A model generated the notes under the pieces. That model ran no database searches and had not been told where the DNA came from. It saw only the letters and a program-made list of their open reading frames with translations. Position numbers and translations under genes: made by a program. A stretch of DNA of 64,000 nt from Gracilibacillus orientalis (GTDB taxonomy: Bacteria; Bacillota; Bacilli; Bacillales; Amphibacillaceae): positions 620,001 to 684,000 of the forward strand of contig NZ_FOTR01000001.1 in NCBI RefSeq assembly GCF_900114645.1, given 5' to 3'. Below, one piece after another: positions 8,610 to 17,130 of this stretch. The first letter of the stretch is position 1. Each line of letters starts with the position of its first letter.

Positions 8610-9923
8610 TTACTCGAACATCATGATAAATGTTGTAACACTTTCCGGTTTCACATTAAAATATTCTTTGATTTCTCCTTGATAAACATTGGTTAAGTTA
8701 TTACTTTCAGATGTTTCAAACACTTCCATATAGGTGAAATGATTAAATTTTATTGGTACACATAGTTTATTTTCATCATTATTTATAACAACATAAATCA
8801 ATTGCTGGATAGTTTCATCGTAAAATAACGAGGTTTTGAGAGAGTCTGGTTCTTCAGATAGCTTAATCCGCTTAGCACCTGGTCGAATAAATTTGCTGTA
8901 ATTGCCCATGGCCCATAATCGCTTCGTTACTTCTACGTCCTCTGTTCCCTCATTGGTGTAGATGAGTCCATCGTGGAAATCATATTTTGAAACAGCAATC
9001 CAATATTGCCATGAGCTGACATTTGCTAAAGTTAAATCATCATGAATAGTATTGGCTAACACTAAAGCGGAGTCCATACCATAATCCCGTTTCTGCTGCA
9101 TTTCTGTCCATTCACTCATGTTTAGCTTTATCGACGGATAATTCTTGTTCATATAATTAGCGATTTTTATTTTATCTCCTGGTTCAGACCAGTAAGAATG
9201 GGCGTCAAAATTAGTAAGCGCTGTCATTAATTTGTTATCTGTGAAAATAGGGTCGATATATTCTTGTGCTGTTTTCCATTCTCCCGCCTCAATAGCAGAT
9301 ACTTTTACATCCTTAACAGATTGTTGTTCTATTTTATTTTGCAAAGTTTTCAGCAACTTCACACATTCATCAGGAGTATAATGACAACCTTCTTGACCTT
9401 TTTCCCGTCTCCAATCCCATTGGGGCTCATTTATCGGACTTAAATACGTTATTGGAATTCCTTCATCTTTTATCAAATGATTAATAACATCTACAAGATA
9501 CACTGCAAAATCTTCATACCTATCTTCTTTTAAGTTGGATTTGCCATTTTCCTCACCTGTGACCAGACCTGACTTTGTCATTCTTGCAGTAGGACTATTT
9601 GCAAAAGCTACAAAATTCTGAACACCCTTACGATGAATTTCTTTTAATACTCTTTTCGCATTCCCATCATGACTCCAATTATAGATACCTTTTTCTACTT
9701 CAAAAGATTCCGTTCGTCTCCACGGATCACTAATCTCTTCTCCAGAACCAGCTCCAATATTGTAACGATAGATCGACAATCCTATGCCAACATCTTGATC
9801 AAATAATAAATTAATTATTTGGTTGCGTTTGTCATTTGTCCACCCGCCAACAGCCTGTGACCACCAGGCTCCTGAAACGCCAAATCCTTCTATTGTTTGT
9901 GCTTTATCAGATATATCGAACAC
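8610..9923 (-). CDS. GH30 glycoside hydrolase, probable endo-beta-1,6-galactanase-like, no signal peptide
   Basis: About 437 aa from GTG at 9923, preceded by AAAAGGGGAGATTTT; a TTG at 9941 is less well placed and touches the operator. The TIM barrel starts at IEGFGVSGAWWSQAVGGW, with acid/base Glu in SPINEPQWDW (about residue 166) and nucleophile Glu in LNMSEWTEM (about 271); a C-terminal beta-sandwich follows from about 340. The layout resembles GH30 subfamily 5 beta-1,6-galactanases more than glucosylceramidases, but I rank this from memory of motifs. It is the first gene of the importer operon and lacks a signal peptide, so it would cleave imported oligomers. Two LacI-type operators bracket its promoter. 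Confidence 0.85.
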   Translation of the reverse strand: MFDISDKAQTIEGFGVSGAWWSQAVGGWTNDKRNQIINLLFDQDVGIGLSIYRYNIGAGSGEEISDPWRRTESFEVEKGIYNWSHDGNAKRVLKEIHRKGVQNFVAFANSPTARMTKSGLVTGEENGKSNLKEDRYEDFAVYLVDVINHLIKDEGIPITYLSPINEPQWDWRREKGQEGCHYTPDECVKLLKTLQNKIEQQSVKDVKVSAIEAGEWKTAQEYIDPIFTDNKLMTALTNFDAHSYWSEPGDKIKIANYMNKNYPSIKLNMSEWTEMQQKRDYGMDSALVLANTIHDDLTLANVSSWQYWIAVSKYDFHDGLIYTNEGTEDVEVTKRLWAMGNYSKFIRPGAKRIKLSEEPDSLKTSLFYDETIQQLIYVVINNDENKLCVPIKFNHFTYMEVFETSESNNLTNVYQGEIKEYFNVKPESVTTFIMMFE

Positions 9924-9942
9924 AAAATCTCCCCTTTTCAAA

Positions 9943-9954
9943 GTAACCGGTTAC
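9943..9954. promoter_or_regulatory. LacI-family operator 1 of the GH30 operon
   Basis: Perfect palindrome GTAACCGGTTAC about 20 bp before the GH30 start codon. The central CCGG/CG core is typical of LacI-GalR operators. It is paired with the site at 9997. Confidence 0.8.
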
Positions 9955-9996
9955 TATATAATATATTTAAAAAATAAAATAAAATGCTACAAAATA

Positions 9997-10008
9997 GAAA
10001 CCGGTTAC
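9997..10008. promoter_or_regulatory. LacI-family operator 2 of the GH30 operon
   Basis: GAAACCGGTTAC, one base from the palindrome at 9943. The centres are 54 bp apart, about five helical turns, so both sites face the same side and could support looping across the AT-rich GH30 promoter between them. Confidence 0.8.
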
Positions 10009-10077
10009 TATTTTTCGAATTGGTTTGATGCTATACGGTATTTTTCACGCTATACAAGTTGTCTTCTAAAAAAATAG

Positions 10078-10110
10078 TTGACATCTGTCTTTATTTGTGA
10101 GAATATAGTT
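10078..10110 (+). promoter_or_regulatory. Sigma-A-type promoter for the structured leader upstream of cvfB
   Basis: TTGACA at 10078-10083, 17-nt spacer, then GAATAT (10101-10106) overlapping ATATAG. It lies upstream of the structured region and points toward cvfB. Confidence 0.6.
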
Positions 10111-10111
10111 A

Positions 10112-10395
10112 AGTTAACAAAAGTGAAGTAACAAATAAGTGTATCTGGCATTCTACGTAAAGTTTTTTGAAAATGCTTATTCACACTGGCGCGACTAAGG
10201 GGTCGCAAGGACGTAAGAGCAGGTAGGGCTTACGTTGCTTAAGTTAGAAAATTCCAGTGGAACATGTACCGCGGTAAAGAGAAATTCTAAATAATGAAAT
10301 TTCCCACCCTAATTTATAGGGATTAAAAAATAATAAATCTTATGTGTTGCTTTATGAATCAAAGGGGTACTCTTATAGTAAGAGTACCCCTTTTC
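10112..10395 (+). ncRNA. Structured untranslated leader or stand-alone small RNA upstream of cvfB, family not recognised
   Basis: About 280 nt without a plausible ORF. A stem TTCACACTGG (about 10181-10190) / CCAGTGGAA (about 10254-10262), with one bulge, encloses two hairpins: GCGAC...GTCGC and CGTAAG...CTTACG. This is followed by TACCGCGG and AT-rich sequence. An upstream ACGTAA (about 10157) could instead pair with TTACGT of the second hairpin, and TTAGAA with TTCTAA further on, so alternative folds exist. It ends in an intrinsic terminator (10361-10394), 34 bp before the cvfB start. It could be an attenuation leader or a free RNA. I could not assign it to 6S, T-box, SAM, glmS, M-box, GEMM or RNase P from sequence. 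Confidence 0.6.
10361..10394 (+). terminator. Intrinsic terminator between the structured leader and cvfB
   Basis: Perfect 15-bp arms: AAAGGGGTACTCTTA (10361-10375) and TAAGAGTACCCCTTT (10379-10393), 3-nt loop, ending in TTTT. Confidence 0.9.
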
Positions 10396-10428
10396 CAATA
10401 CTTATAAATGAAGAAAGAAGGTCTTAAC

Positions 10429-11277
10429 ATGAATAATCAAATAGGTACGATCCAAACGTTGGAGGTACTACGGAAAATTGATACTGGTTATGTTTTAGAA
10501 GACGACATACTGCTACACCATAATGAAACGGACTCAGAACTTGAAGCCGAACAATTTGTTGATGTTTTTCTTTATCAAGATAAAAAAGGACAAACTGTTG
10601 CAACTACACAATTACCAACTATTCCAATCGATGCGTATGGTTGGTCTGAAGTGGTTGAAGTGTTACCGCACTTAGGTGTATTTGTTAACATTGGTACATC
10701 AAAAGAAATCCTCGTATCAAAAGATGATCTACCATTGTTTGAAGACGTATGGCCAGCGATAGGTGATGAGCTTTATGTTACATTAGGAAAAGATCAGAAA
10801 GGACGCCTTCTCGCACTCCCTGCAACAGAAGGAGTTTTTGAAAGAGAATTCGAATTAGCACCTGATGATCTACTAAACGCACGCATCAGTGGTCGCATCT
10901 ATCGTACAGACAGAGAAGGTTCTGCATGTATAACGGAAGAAGGCTATCGCGGGTTTATCCATCATACCGAACGAAAAGAAGAACCTCGGTTAGGCGAACT
11001 AGTGGAAGGTCGCGTGATTGAAGTGAAGCGTGACGGAACATTAAATGTATCACTAAGACCATTAAAACAGCACAGTATGGGCGAAGATGCTGACGCGATA
11101 TTAGCACGATTAGAAGAAAGTAATGGCGTTATTCCGTTTTCCGACAAAAGTGACCCAGAAGATATCCGCGGCACATTTAACATAAGTAAAGCAGCATTCA
11201 AACGTGCACTTGGTAAATTAATGAAGGAAAGAAAAATTGAACAACGTGATGGAAAAACTTACTTAGTCGCTAAGTAA
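10429..11277 (+). CDS. cvfB: CvfB/YitL S1-domain RNA-binding protein
   Basis: 282 aa from the ATG at 10429, chosen because AGAAGG lies 8 nt before it; the ATG at 10408 has none. It contains three S1-like OB folds (about 1-65, 66-130 with GVFVNIGTSKEILVSKDDLP, and 140-210 with EGYRGFIHHTERKE), then a C-terminal winged helix (about 220-280, GTFNISKAAFKRALGKLMKE). This is the CvfB arrangement: an RNA-binding regulator of virulence or exoprotein genes in staphylococci, YitL in Bacillus. It is transcribed alone, after a structured leader with a terminator, and ends in its own terminator at 11362. Identification is confident; its target RNAs are unknown. Confidence 0.93.
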   Translation: MNNQIGTIQTLEVLRKIDTGYVLEDDILLHHNETDSELEAEQFVDVFLYQDKKGQTVATTQLPTIPIDAYGWSEVVEVLPHLGVFVNIGTSKEILVSKDDLPLFEDVWPAIGDELYVTLGKDQKGRLLALPATEGVFEREFELAPDDLLNARISGRIYRTDREGSACITEEGYRGFIHHTERKEEPRLGELVEGRVIEVKRDGTLNVSLRPLKQHSMGEDADAILARLEESNGVIPFSDKSDPEDIRGTFNISKAAFKRALGKLMKERKIEQRDGKTYLVAK

Positions 11278-11361
11278 CAGCATATGTCTCCACACTTTTA
11301 TACTAGAGGATATATTTAACGGGTTTCATTTAGAGATACACAAATTATAATTCACACACCC

Positions 11362-11404
11362 AATCGCACAGTAATTCATAGATGAATTCACTGTGCGATT
11401 TTAA
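11362..11404 (+). terminator. Terminator of cvfB
   Basis: AATCGCACAGT (11362-11372) / ACTGTGCGATT (11390-11400), with a further short internal ATTCAT/ATGAAT pair, followed by TTTT. Confidence 0.85.
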
Positions 11405-11498
11405 ATTAATATGGTATTTACGAGTGTCTTCTAACATAAAGTGAGACTTCCACCAGAAGGGATTTTACAGACGATTAGTATCATGATAAATTATAAAT

Positions 11499-12530
11499 TC
11501 ACAGTTTAGTTATGCTACAGGATTCTCTTACTTCTAAATAAGGGTCAAGAAGTATATCTTTACTTTCATTACTTGATTTACTAGCATTTATTAGCAGATC
11601 AATTGCCTTTTCCCCAAGTTGACTATAGGGATGACTTACGGATGTTATTTCAGGGCTTGAATTTTTTGCTAAATCTGTATTATCGAAACCGACAAAATCA
11701 AATGGCTTTATTCTTTTCCGTCTGCATGCTTTAAGCGCTCCCATGATAACCAAATCATTTATTCCTATTAATGCTGTCGGTAATTTATCTTTGTTTAACA
11801 TAAGTAATTTATCTATCGCTTCTTCTCCTGTTTGCACATCAAATCCACTATAGATTTGCCAGCTGTCCCTGAATGTTAAGTCGTATTTTAATAAGAGATT
11901 TCTATAAGCCTCGACTTTAATATCCGTAGTTGTGATTCCATTTACACCACCGATAAGACCGATTTTCTTATGACCTTGGCGGACTAAATGATTGACCGCT
12001 AATTCCATCCCTTTTGCCTCATCCGTTCGCACACTATGACAATGAAGACCATCAATTTTTCCGTTAATCATCATAACAGGCAATTTATCCAAAACTTGCG
12101 ATACCTCACTTACCTCTACTGCATCAGGAAGTTTTTTATTAATTCTGCCACCCATTAAAATAATACCTTCTACCTGGCGTTCGGAAAGGATTTTTAAGTA
12201 TTTGGATTCCATTTCACTAGTGTTCATCGAATTACATAATATAAGCGTATATCCCTTCGTCAATGCATATTTCTCAGCTTCGATAAATACTTGCGAAAAA
12301 AAAGGATTCGTTATATCTGGCAAAACGAATCCTATCATTTTTGTTTCCTTCTTTGTTAAACTTCTCGCTACCGCATTAGGCTGATAATCATATTTATCAA
12401 TGAGATCAAGCACTTTTTTTCTAGTTTTTGCACTCACCGGATAATTTCTTGCTATCACCCTCGAAACTGTAGCGGAAGAAACTCCTGCTTCTTTTGCAAT
12501 ATCGTATATTGTAATTGATTTTTGTTTCAT
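11499..12530 (-). CDS. LacI-family transcriptional regulator
   Basis: 343 aa. N-terminal helix-turn-helix TIYDIAKEAGVSSATVSRVI, hinge about residues 48-60 (YQPNAVARSLTKKET), then a periplasmic-binding-like effector domain with NSMNTSEM and GFDNTDLAKNSSPEITSVSHP. It is likely the repressor of the GH30/importer operon: its own promoter carries GAAATCGGTTTC (12555-12566), close to the paired sites at 9943 and 9997. The effector is probably a galacto-oligosaccharide or its sugar. The ATG lacks a strong Shine-Dalgarno (AAAGAGTAGATAAA). Confidence 0.92.
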   Translation of the reverse strand: MKQKSITIYDIAKEAGVSSATVSRVIARNYPVSAKTRKKVLDLIDKYDYQPNAVARSLTKKETKMIGFVLPDITNPFFSQVFIEAEKYALTKGYTLILCNSMNTSEMESKYLKILSERQVEGIILMGGRINKKLPDAVEVSEVSQVLDKLPVMMINGKIDGLHCHSVRTDEAKGMELAVNHLVRQGHKKIGLIGGVNGITTTDIKVEAYRNLLLKYDLTFRDSWQIYSGFDVQTGEEAIDKLLMLNKDKLPTALIGINDLVIMGALKACRRKRIKPFDFVGFDNTDLAKNSSPEITSVSHPYSQLGEKAIDLLINASKSSNESKDILLDPYLEVRESCSITKL

Positions 12531-12554
12531 TTTATCTACTCTTTCTTTAAATAT

Positions 12555-12566
12555 GAAATCGGTTTC
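12555..12566. promoter_or_regulatory. Probable autoregulatory LacI operator
   Basis: Palindrome GAAATCGGTTTC 24 bp upstream of the lacI start. It shares the inner half-site GGTT with the GH30 operators but has an AT step in place of the first C, so it may be a weaker site. Confidence 0.6.
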
Positions 12567-12621
12567 TATAAAATTATATGAATGAAATAGAAAAAAATGA
12601 AATAATTTTATCTACGTACTC

Positions 12622-12834
12622 TTAAATCCTTTTTCTTTTTTCTAGTATCCTTTCACTTAATGTTTTATTTTCTTTCACTAATTTGTTATGTATACTGTGC
12701 AATAAATATAAACTTCTAATCAGTAAAGCTAAGATTAAACTAAAGGTAATTAATGGGAGAAATACACTAATGTCCAAAGAGGTAAAAATAAACCCTATAG
12801 TAAGTAATAACAAAAATAATAGTATTGTATACAT
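12622..12834 (-). CDS. Small membrane protein, unknown function
   Basis: 70 aa preceded by AAAAAAGGAGATATATA, a strong site that supports it as a real gene. Two hydrophobic helices (about residues 2-21 and 24-45) are followed by a charged C-terminal helix (NKLVKENKTLSERILEKRKR) likely in the cytosol. I see no family signature. It lies upstream of lacI on the same strand with 91 bp between; co-transcription is possible but the lacI operator in that gap argues for separate control. Confidence 0.7.
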   Translation of the reverse strand: MYTILLFLLLLTIGFIFTSLDISVFLPLITFSLILALLIRSLYLLHSIHNKLVKENKTLSERILEKRKRI

Positions 12835-13112
12835 TATATATCTCCTTTTTTGATATAAACTTCAAGACAATTATAACAAATTATTTCTTTTCCATCTTGT
12901 CAATTAAGTCTCTATCAATTCAATTTATATCAAAGATACAGCAGGGGCAATTCCTAATATTATCTTTTGACAGCAAGGCTTATCAGAAATCTCCGGATGT
13001 AAACGCTCGATTATTCAATTGTTAAATCATGGATCAACTGTTTCCTAAATACAATTAAACGATTATACTTACTATGTAGAAACAAGATTAACTTAAACAA
13101 GGAGAATAAAAA

Positions 13113-14096
13113 ATGAAGAAGTTTAAATTAGCTAGTATCGGATTATTATTAGGGATAATGCTGATTGCTTGCAGCAACGATAAGGATAGTGGACATGAGG
13201 AAAATAACACTCCTGAAGAAACTATCTCTGCTGATCAATTTGCAAATGAATTTTTAGCAAATAATTTCGAAACCATTTACAACCAAACAAGTGAGTCGTT
13301 TCAAGAAATGGTATCAGTAGAAGAATTTAAAGAACTTGGAAGTGACTTTAACCAAGGGGTTAACAGCTATGAACTCGTATCCGAAATGCCTATTCAAGAT
13401 CTAACAGAATATCGATGGATCAGTGACGGAGGAGATAAAGGAATTTCAAGTCACTTTGCAGATGATCAAACAATAGAAGCGATACAACTCACACCAGTCA
13501 CTAGTCATCCGGAAAGTGATGAAGTCTATACCGAAAATACTTACCAGATACCAATGACTGGAGAATGGTTCACTTTTTGGGGTGGTACGAATGAGCTTGT
13601 TAATTATCATTATGCAGTTGAAAGTCAGAGATATGCGTATGATTGGGTTATTTTAGAGGAAGATTCCACTTATGAAGGGGATCCAACAAAGAATGAAAGC
13701 TATTATGCATTCGGAAAAGATGTTGTTGCACCGAGAGAAGGAACAGTTGTCTCAGTAGAAAATGACATACCAGACAATACACCAACAGTTGATACAAATG
13801 CTGAAGAACCACTTGGAAACCATGTTATCCTAGAACATGAAAATAATGAATACAGTTTTATTGCTCATTTCAAACAAGGATCCCTTGAGGTGGATCAAGG
13901 AGATCAGGTTACTGCCGGTGATTTATTAGGAAGCGTGGGAAACTCAGGTAATTCCAGTGAACCTCATATTCATTTTCATGTGGCGGACGGAGCTGATCTG
14001 GAAGCATCTACTTCTATCAGAATTAAGTTGAAAGATGGAGAAGAACCTGTTCGAGGAGATGTAATTGAAGGGTTTCAATCAGATAGTCCTTGGTGA
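13113..14096 (+). CDS. Lipoprotein with M23-like (LytM) domain, possibly lacking one zinc ligand
   Basis: 327 aa, ATG preceded by AAGGAG. Lipobox IMLIAC at about residues 15-20, then a DUF3887-like region (about 35-110, ADQFANEFLANNFETIYNQ) and an M23 domain (about 165-310). The HxH motif is present (PHIHFHVAD) and GNHVILEH and SVGNSGNSSEPH are normal. In the usual H-x3-D zinc site the sequence is RYAYDW, with Arg where the His should be. It may therefore be an inactive cell-wall-binding or regulatory homologue, or use another ligand. It is anchored outside the membrane, stands alone, and has no clear partner gene. Confidence 0.85.
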   Translation: MKKFKLASIGLLLGIMLIACSNDKDSGHEENNTPEETISADQFANEFLANNFETIYNQTSESFQEMVSVEEFKELGSDFNQGVNSYELVSEMPIQDLTEYRWISDGGDKGISSHFADDQTIEAIQLTPVTSHPESDEVYTENTYQIPMTGEWFTFWGGTNELVNYHYAVESQRYAYDWVILEEDSTYEGDPTKNESYYAFGKDVVAPREGTVVSVENDIPDNTPTVDTNAEEPLGNHVILEHENNEYSFIAHFKQGSLEVDQGDQVTAGDLLGSVGNSGNSSEPHIHFHVADGADLEASTSIRIKLKDGEEPVRGDVIEGFQSDSPW

Positions 14097-14172
14097 ATTT
14101 TGTTTTATAAAATTGGACTGGGTGTTTTTTGATTTGAGACGTAGAGCTTGATTTTCTTTACAAACAAACGCG

Positions 14173-14202
14173 TATAATCATCAGCACAAGAAAATGATTA
14201 TA
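14173..14202. repeat. Inverted repeat in M23-PNPOx intergenic
   Basis: TATAATCAT (14173-14181) / ATGATTATA (14194-14202) between convergent genes. There is no T run, so it is not clearly a terminator. Confidence 0.4.
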
Positions 14203-14285
14203 GACAAAATGTGATTAAGTATCTTAAAGCACCCAATCTAACAAGAAATCAGCTGGCCTTAATTTAGGAGCTAAATCTTTATCTT

Positions 14286-14885
14286 TTAAACTTTTTTAGT
14301 TTGTTTTACTTTAAAAAAATCTCCACCTTTTTGGTTTTCGTCATCAGTTCCTCTACTAATTTTTTTGTCGAATTGTTGTAGTTTTGGAATATGCTTGGAA
14401 CAGTGAATATAAGCTTCATCAACTTTGATAATCACCCAATGTTCTGGTCTATTTCCTTCATTTTCTTTTATATCATTAATCATCTTCTGTGTCATTTTTA
14501 ATGAATTCAATTCATTATTATCTATGATAGAAGCTTTACCATTGACATGTAACCCAATATGATACTCAAAAAAATCTATAAACATTAATCCGATATGAGG
14601 ATTTTCATAAATGTTTCCTAAGCTTGCCATAACACCATTTCCCTTATATTCAGGATATATTAATGTTTTCTCATCAATAACTCGCATAAAACCTGCTGGT
14701 CCGGCTCTGAAAGAAGAGTCACAGTTTCCGCCAGAATCAGCAGTTGCTATAAATACCATACCTTGCTTTGATATAAACTCGGTCATTCCCTCATTTAAAT
14801 AATGAAGCAGTTGATTTTTATAAAATGAGGCAGCTCTTTTTGTTGTACCATATAGTTCTTGAAGTTTTTTTTCACCTCTTGGCAA
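14286..14885 (-). CDS. Pyridoxamine 5'-phosphate oxidase-family (split-barrel flavin) protein
   Basis: 199 aa from TTG at 14885; the site before it (AAAGGTTGGGAAATAA) is only moderate. Split beta-barrel flavin-binding fold: QGMVFIATADSGGNCDSSFRAG, DEKTLIYPEYKGNGVMASLGNI and NPHIGLMFIDFFEYHIGLHVNGKA are the FMN-pocket strands typical of PNPOx-like proteins of unknown substrate rather than of PdxH itself. It is a monocistronic, probably cytoplasmic enzyme. A Lys/Asp-rich C-terminal tail (about 175-199) looks disordered. Confidence 0.85.
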   Translation of the reverse strand: MPRGEKKLQELYGTTKRAASFYKNQLLHYLNEGMTEFISKQGMVFIATADSGGNCDSSFRAGPAGFMRVIDEKTLIYPEYKGNGVMASLGNIYENPHIGLMFIDFFEYHIGLHVNGKASIIDNNELNSLKMTQKMINDIKENEGNRPEHWVIIKVDEAYIHCSKHIPKLQQFDKKISRGTDDENQKGGDFFKVKQTKKV

Positions 14886-15270
14886 TTATTTCCCAACCTT
14901 TCATTGATTCTTGTATTTTAAAACCTGTAAATGACTAGATTATTATTTAATTCTCTTATTAACCTGTCTCGTTCTTTAAATCAATTTCTTCACAATCAAT
15001 AATTTAATTTTAACATGAATGAATATACAAATATAATACTCTTTATAAAAAATTAACCCAATTTATATGGGTTGTCCCTATGATGTTCTTACTATGTTTG
15101 TTTTCATCTCTTCGTCCTACCCAGGTTTAAAGTTTTTCTCTTACAAGGATATCTACGCCGATTTGCAGGATTTCCTTCTCCTTTATGGGATATTCTCAAC
15201 CATTATTACTAAACCTCTGGCCACTAAAAGGAGCCAGAAGCACCAATTCTTCATATTGATAACATATCAA
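14886..15270. other. Gene-poor stretch between PNPOx and sulfatase fragment
   Basis: The first 150 bp are AT-rich and probably hold the PNPOx promoter. From about 15060 to 15240 base composition is more coding-like, but no frame shows a protein I recognise. The 75-codon frame at 15067 has no ribosome-binding site. Given the sulfatase and IS remnants next door, decayed DNA is the likely content. Confidence 0.4.
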
Positions 15271-15757
15271 CTAATAATCTATTTCTTTAAATAACACTTT
15301 TCTTTGACCACTTTCCATTTCTGTCACGCTTTGGATTACCAGCGTTTCACCCTCCACCTTAAGAATGTAGTCTACTAAACTCTCACGCAAATGTTCTTTT
15401 ACCTTACTGTGAGATTTCAGTTCAATTAAATTGGTTAATTCATAAGGATCTGCTTCCAAATAGTATAAAAATTCTTCTTGATAAATAGATGCCTTATCAT
15501 GTTCAACAGGATCGATAGACAAATTGGAGACACTGTACTTCCATCTCTTTGTACGAATAGCTCTACCTACTTGTGATTCACTGATTTGAATAAACACTTC
15601 ATTCTTCCACTCCGTATCTTTATTATTTACCAAAGGCAAAAAAGATTGTCCCGACAGTTCATTAGGTACAGTGATTCCAGCTGCATCTAATAAAGTCGGT
15701 GCAAAGTCAATTAAACTCACCAATTCTTTTTTACGTCCACCTTGAACAAAACCAGTT
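15271..15757 (-). pseudogene. C-terminal fragment of a sulfatase, truncated at an IS junction
   Basis: The frame reads TGFVQGGRKKELVSLIDFAP, then TLLDAAGITVPNELSGQSFL, the typical C-terminal part of a type-I (alkaline-phosphatase fold) sulfatase, ending in WKYSVSNLSIDP and YLEADPYELTNL motifs. Only about 160 residues remain; the N-terminal active site (formylglycine C/S-x-P-x-R) is absent. The frame runs intact into about 15757 and is replaced there by IS1380-family transposase sequence on the other strand. It would have removed sulfate from polysaccharides. It is almost surely non-functional. Confidence 0.88.
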
Positions 15758-17039
15758 TTTTTACTCGAGCGTTAGATATTAAAACCGTACCATCCAGCGC
15801 CACTTTACGCCAACGGATGGACCAAATGGCCAAAGTAGAAGGCTGGAATTCCATTTTAATGGAGGAGTCCGCCTTCCTTCTTAAGCAATTTGAACAACCC
15901 GTTACACCAATGATTCTAGAGGATACAAATGCTTATGTTCCTTTAGATTTAGATGTTTCGTCATTCGATAATTCAAACACAAAGAAAGAAGGTATTGGTC
16001 GTACTTATAAAGGGTGTGATGGCTATGCTCCAAACTTTTGTTACCTAGGTCAAGAAGGTTATGTTGTCAATGTTGAATTAAGAGAGGGACAAACACATGC
16101 CCAAAAAACACCGACCTCTTTCTTCGAGATGCTATTCACTATTCCAAGCAGATTACGGATCTTCCTCTTTTAATACGAATGGATGCAGGTAATGATAGTA
16201 TCTATAATTTAAAAGTGTGTGAAAAGGAAGGCGCAGACCTTATTGTGAAGCGTAATCCAAGACGAGAAAAGCCAGGAGCCAGAAATGTGGTTTTAATGAT
16301 TGCCGAACAACAAGGAAAGCAGCTACCATCTCGTGAAGGAAAAAGAGTATTTATTGGCTCTATTTCCGTTACACCTAAAGGGTTGGACAAACCATTACGC
16401 CAAGTGTATCGGGTTGTCGAACGCACCATCGATAAACATGGACAATTTCTATTGGTACTAGAGATCGAGTTTGAAAGCTACTGGACGAGTTTAGACATCG
16501 AACCAGAAGAAGTCATAGAACTTTATCATGCGCATGGAACCTGCGAACAGTTTCATAGTGAATTAAAAACAGATTCAGATTTGGAGCGCTTCCCGTCTGG
16601 TAAATTCGCAACCAATGATCTCATCTTGTACCTTGGTTGTATCTTACGAATCATTGGTCAAGAAAGCTTAAAAGGAAACGATGCACCAGTACATAAGAAA
16701 GTATTTCGCAGAAGAGTAAAGACAGTAATCCAGAACCTCATTACGCTTGCCTCAAAGATGGTCAGGCATGCTCGAAAACTGTACTTAAAGTTTGGGAATA
16801 ACAGTCCATGGTTTCCTACTTTTAAACGAATTTATGATGCCTTCTCCTAAAAAAAAGCCTATAAAATTTACCCTTAGGCCTGTTTTAAAACAACAACGCA
16901 ACAGGCTTTGTTAAGGTTTGCTTTAAATAACAAAATGGACCTTAACACCAACATTTTGCTTGCCTTAAAAGCGATTTTTAAAGCATATTGTTTCTATTGT
17001 AAGAAAAATATCAATTTAGAAACTTATCACGGATTCAGG
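15757..17039 (+). mobile_element. IS1380-family insertion sequence, 5'-truncated and frameshifted
   Basis: The left boundary is where the sulfatase frame stops and the transposase frame begins (about 15757). The right end is put at AGG 17039 after ATCACGGATTCAGG, resembling IS1380-type ends, which start with CCT and finish with AGG. The left terminal repeat and the first part of the transposase are missing, so the element is not mobile by itself. No target-site duplication can be seen because the left end is lost. Confidence 0.75.
15763..16850 (+). pseudogene. IS1380-family DDE transposase, two broken frames
   Basis: The first frame (to 16173) carries TRALDIKTVPSSATLRQRMD and the DDE-domain block DLDVSSFDNSNTKKEG...YKGCDGYAP. 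The second (from 16179) carries MDAGNDSIYNLKVCEKEGAD and the C-terminal E block YHAHGTCEQFHSELKTD. They join perfectly if one A is added to the A6 run at 16103-16108, giving NTDLFLRDAIHYSKQITDLP between them. About the first 80-100 residues are absent. It is thus a pseudogene by truncation plus a 1-nt deletion. Confidence 0.9.
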
Positions 17040-17130
17040 TTATACATAATTGTTTTAGGCTTCTTTTAAAGAAAAGTGTGTCATCATTCATCAATTTTGA
17101 CCATACAATTTATAGTGGGGGAGTGGTTTA

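Noticed and set aside
10254-10290. T-box riboswitch (TGGAACATGTACCGCGG)
   Set aside because: Only part of the T-box core is present, with an insertion; no stem I/specifier features are evident, and cvfB is not an amino-acid gene.
15067-15294. 75-codon frame before the sulfatase fragment
   Set aside because: No ribosome-binding site, overlaps the sulfatase 3' end, composition not convincing.
15742-16850. Programmed frameshift producing the IS1380 transposase
   Set aside because: IS1380 elements normally use one frame; the 5' part and left end are also missing, so a deletion in an A run is simpler.
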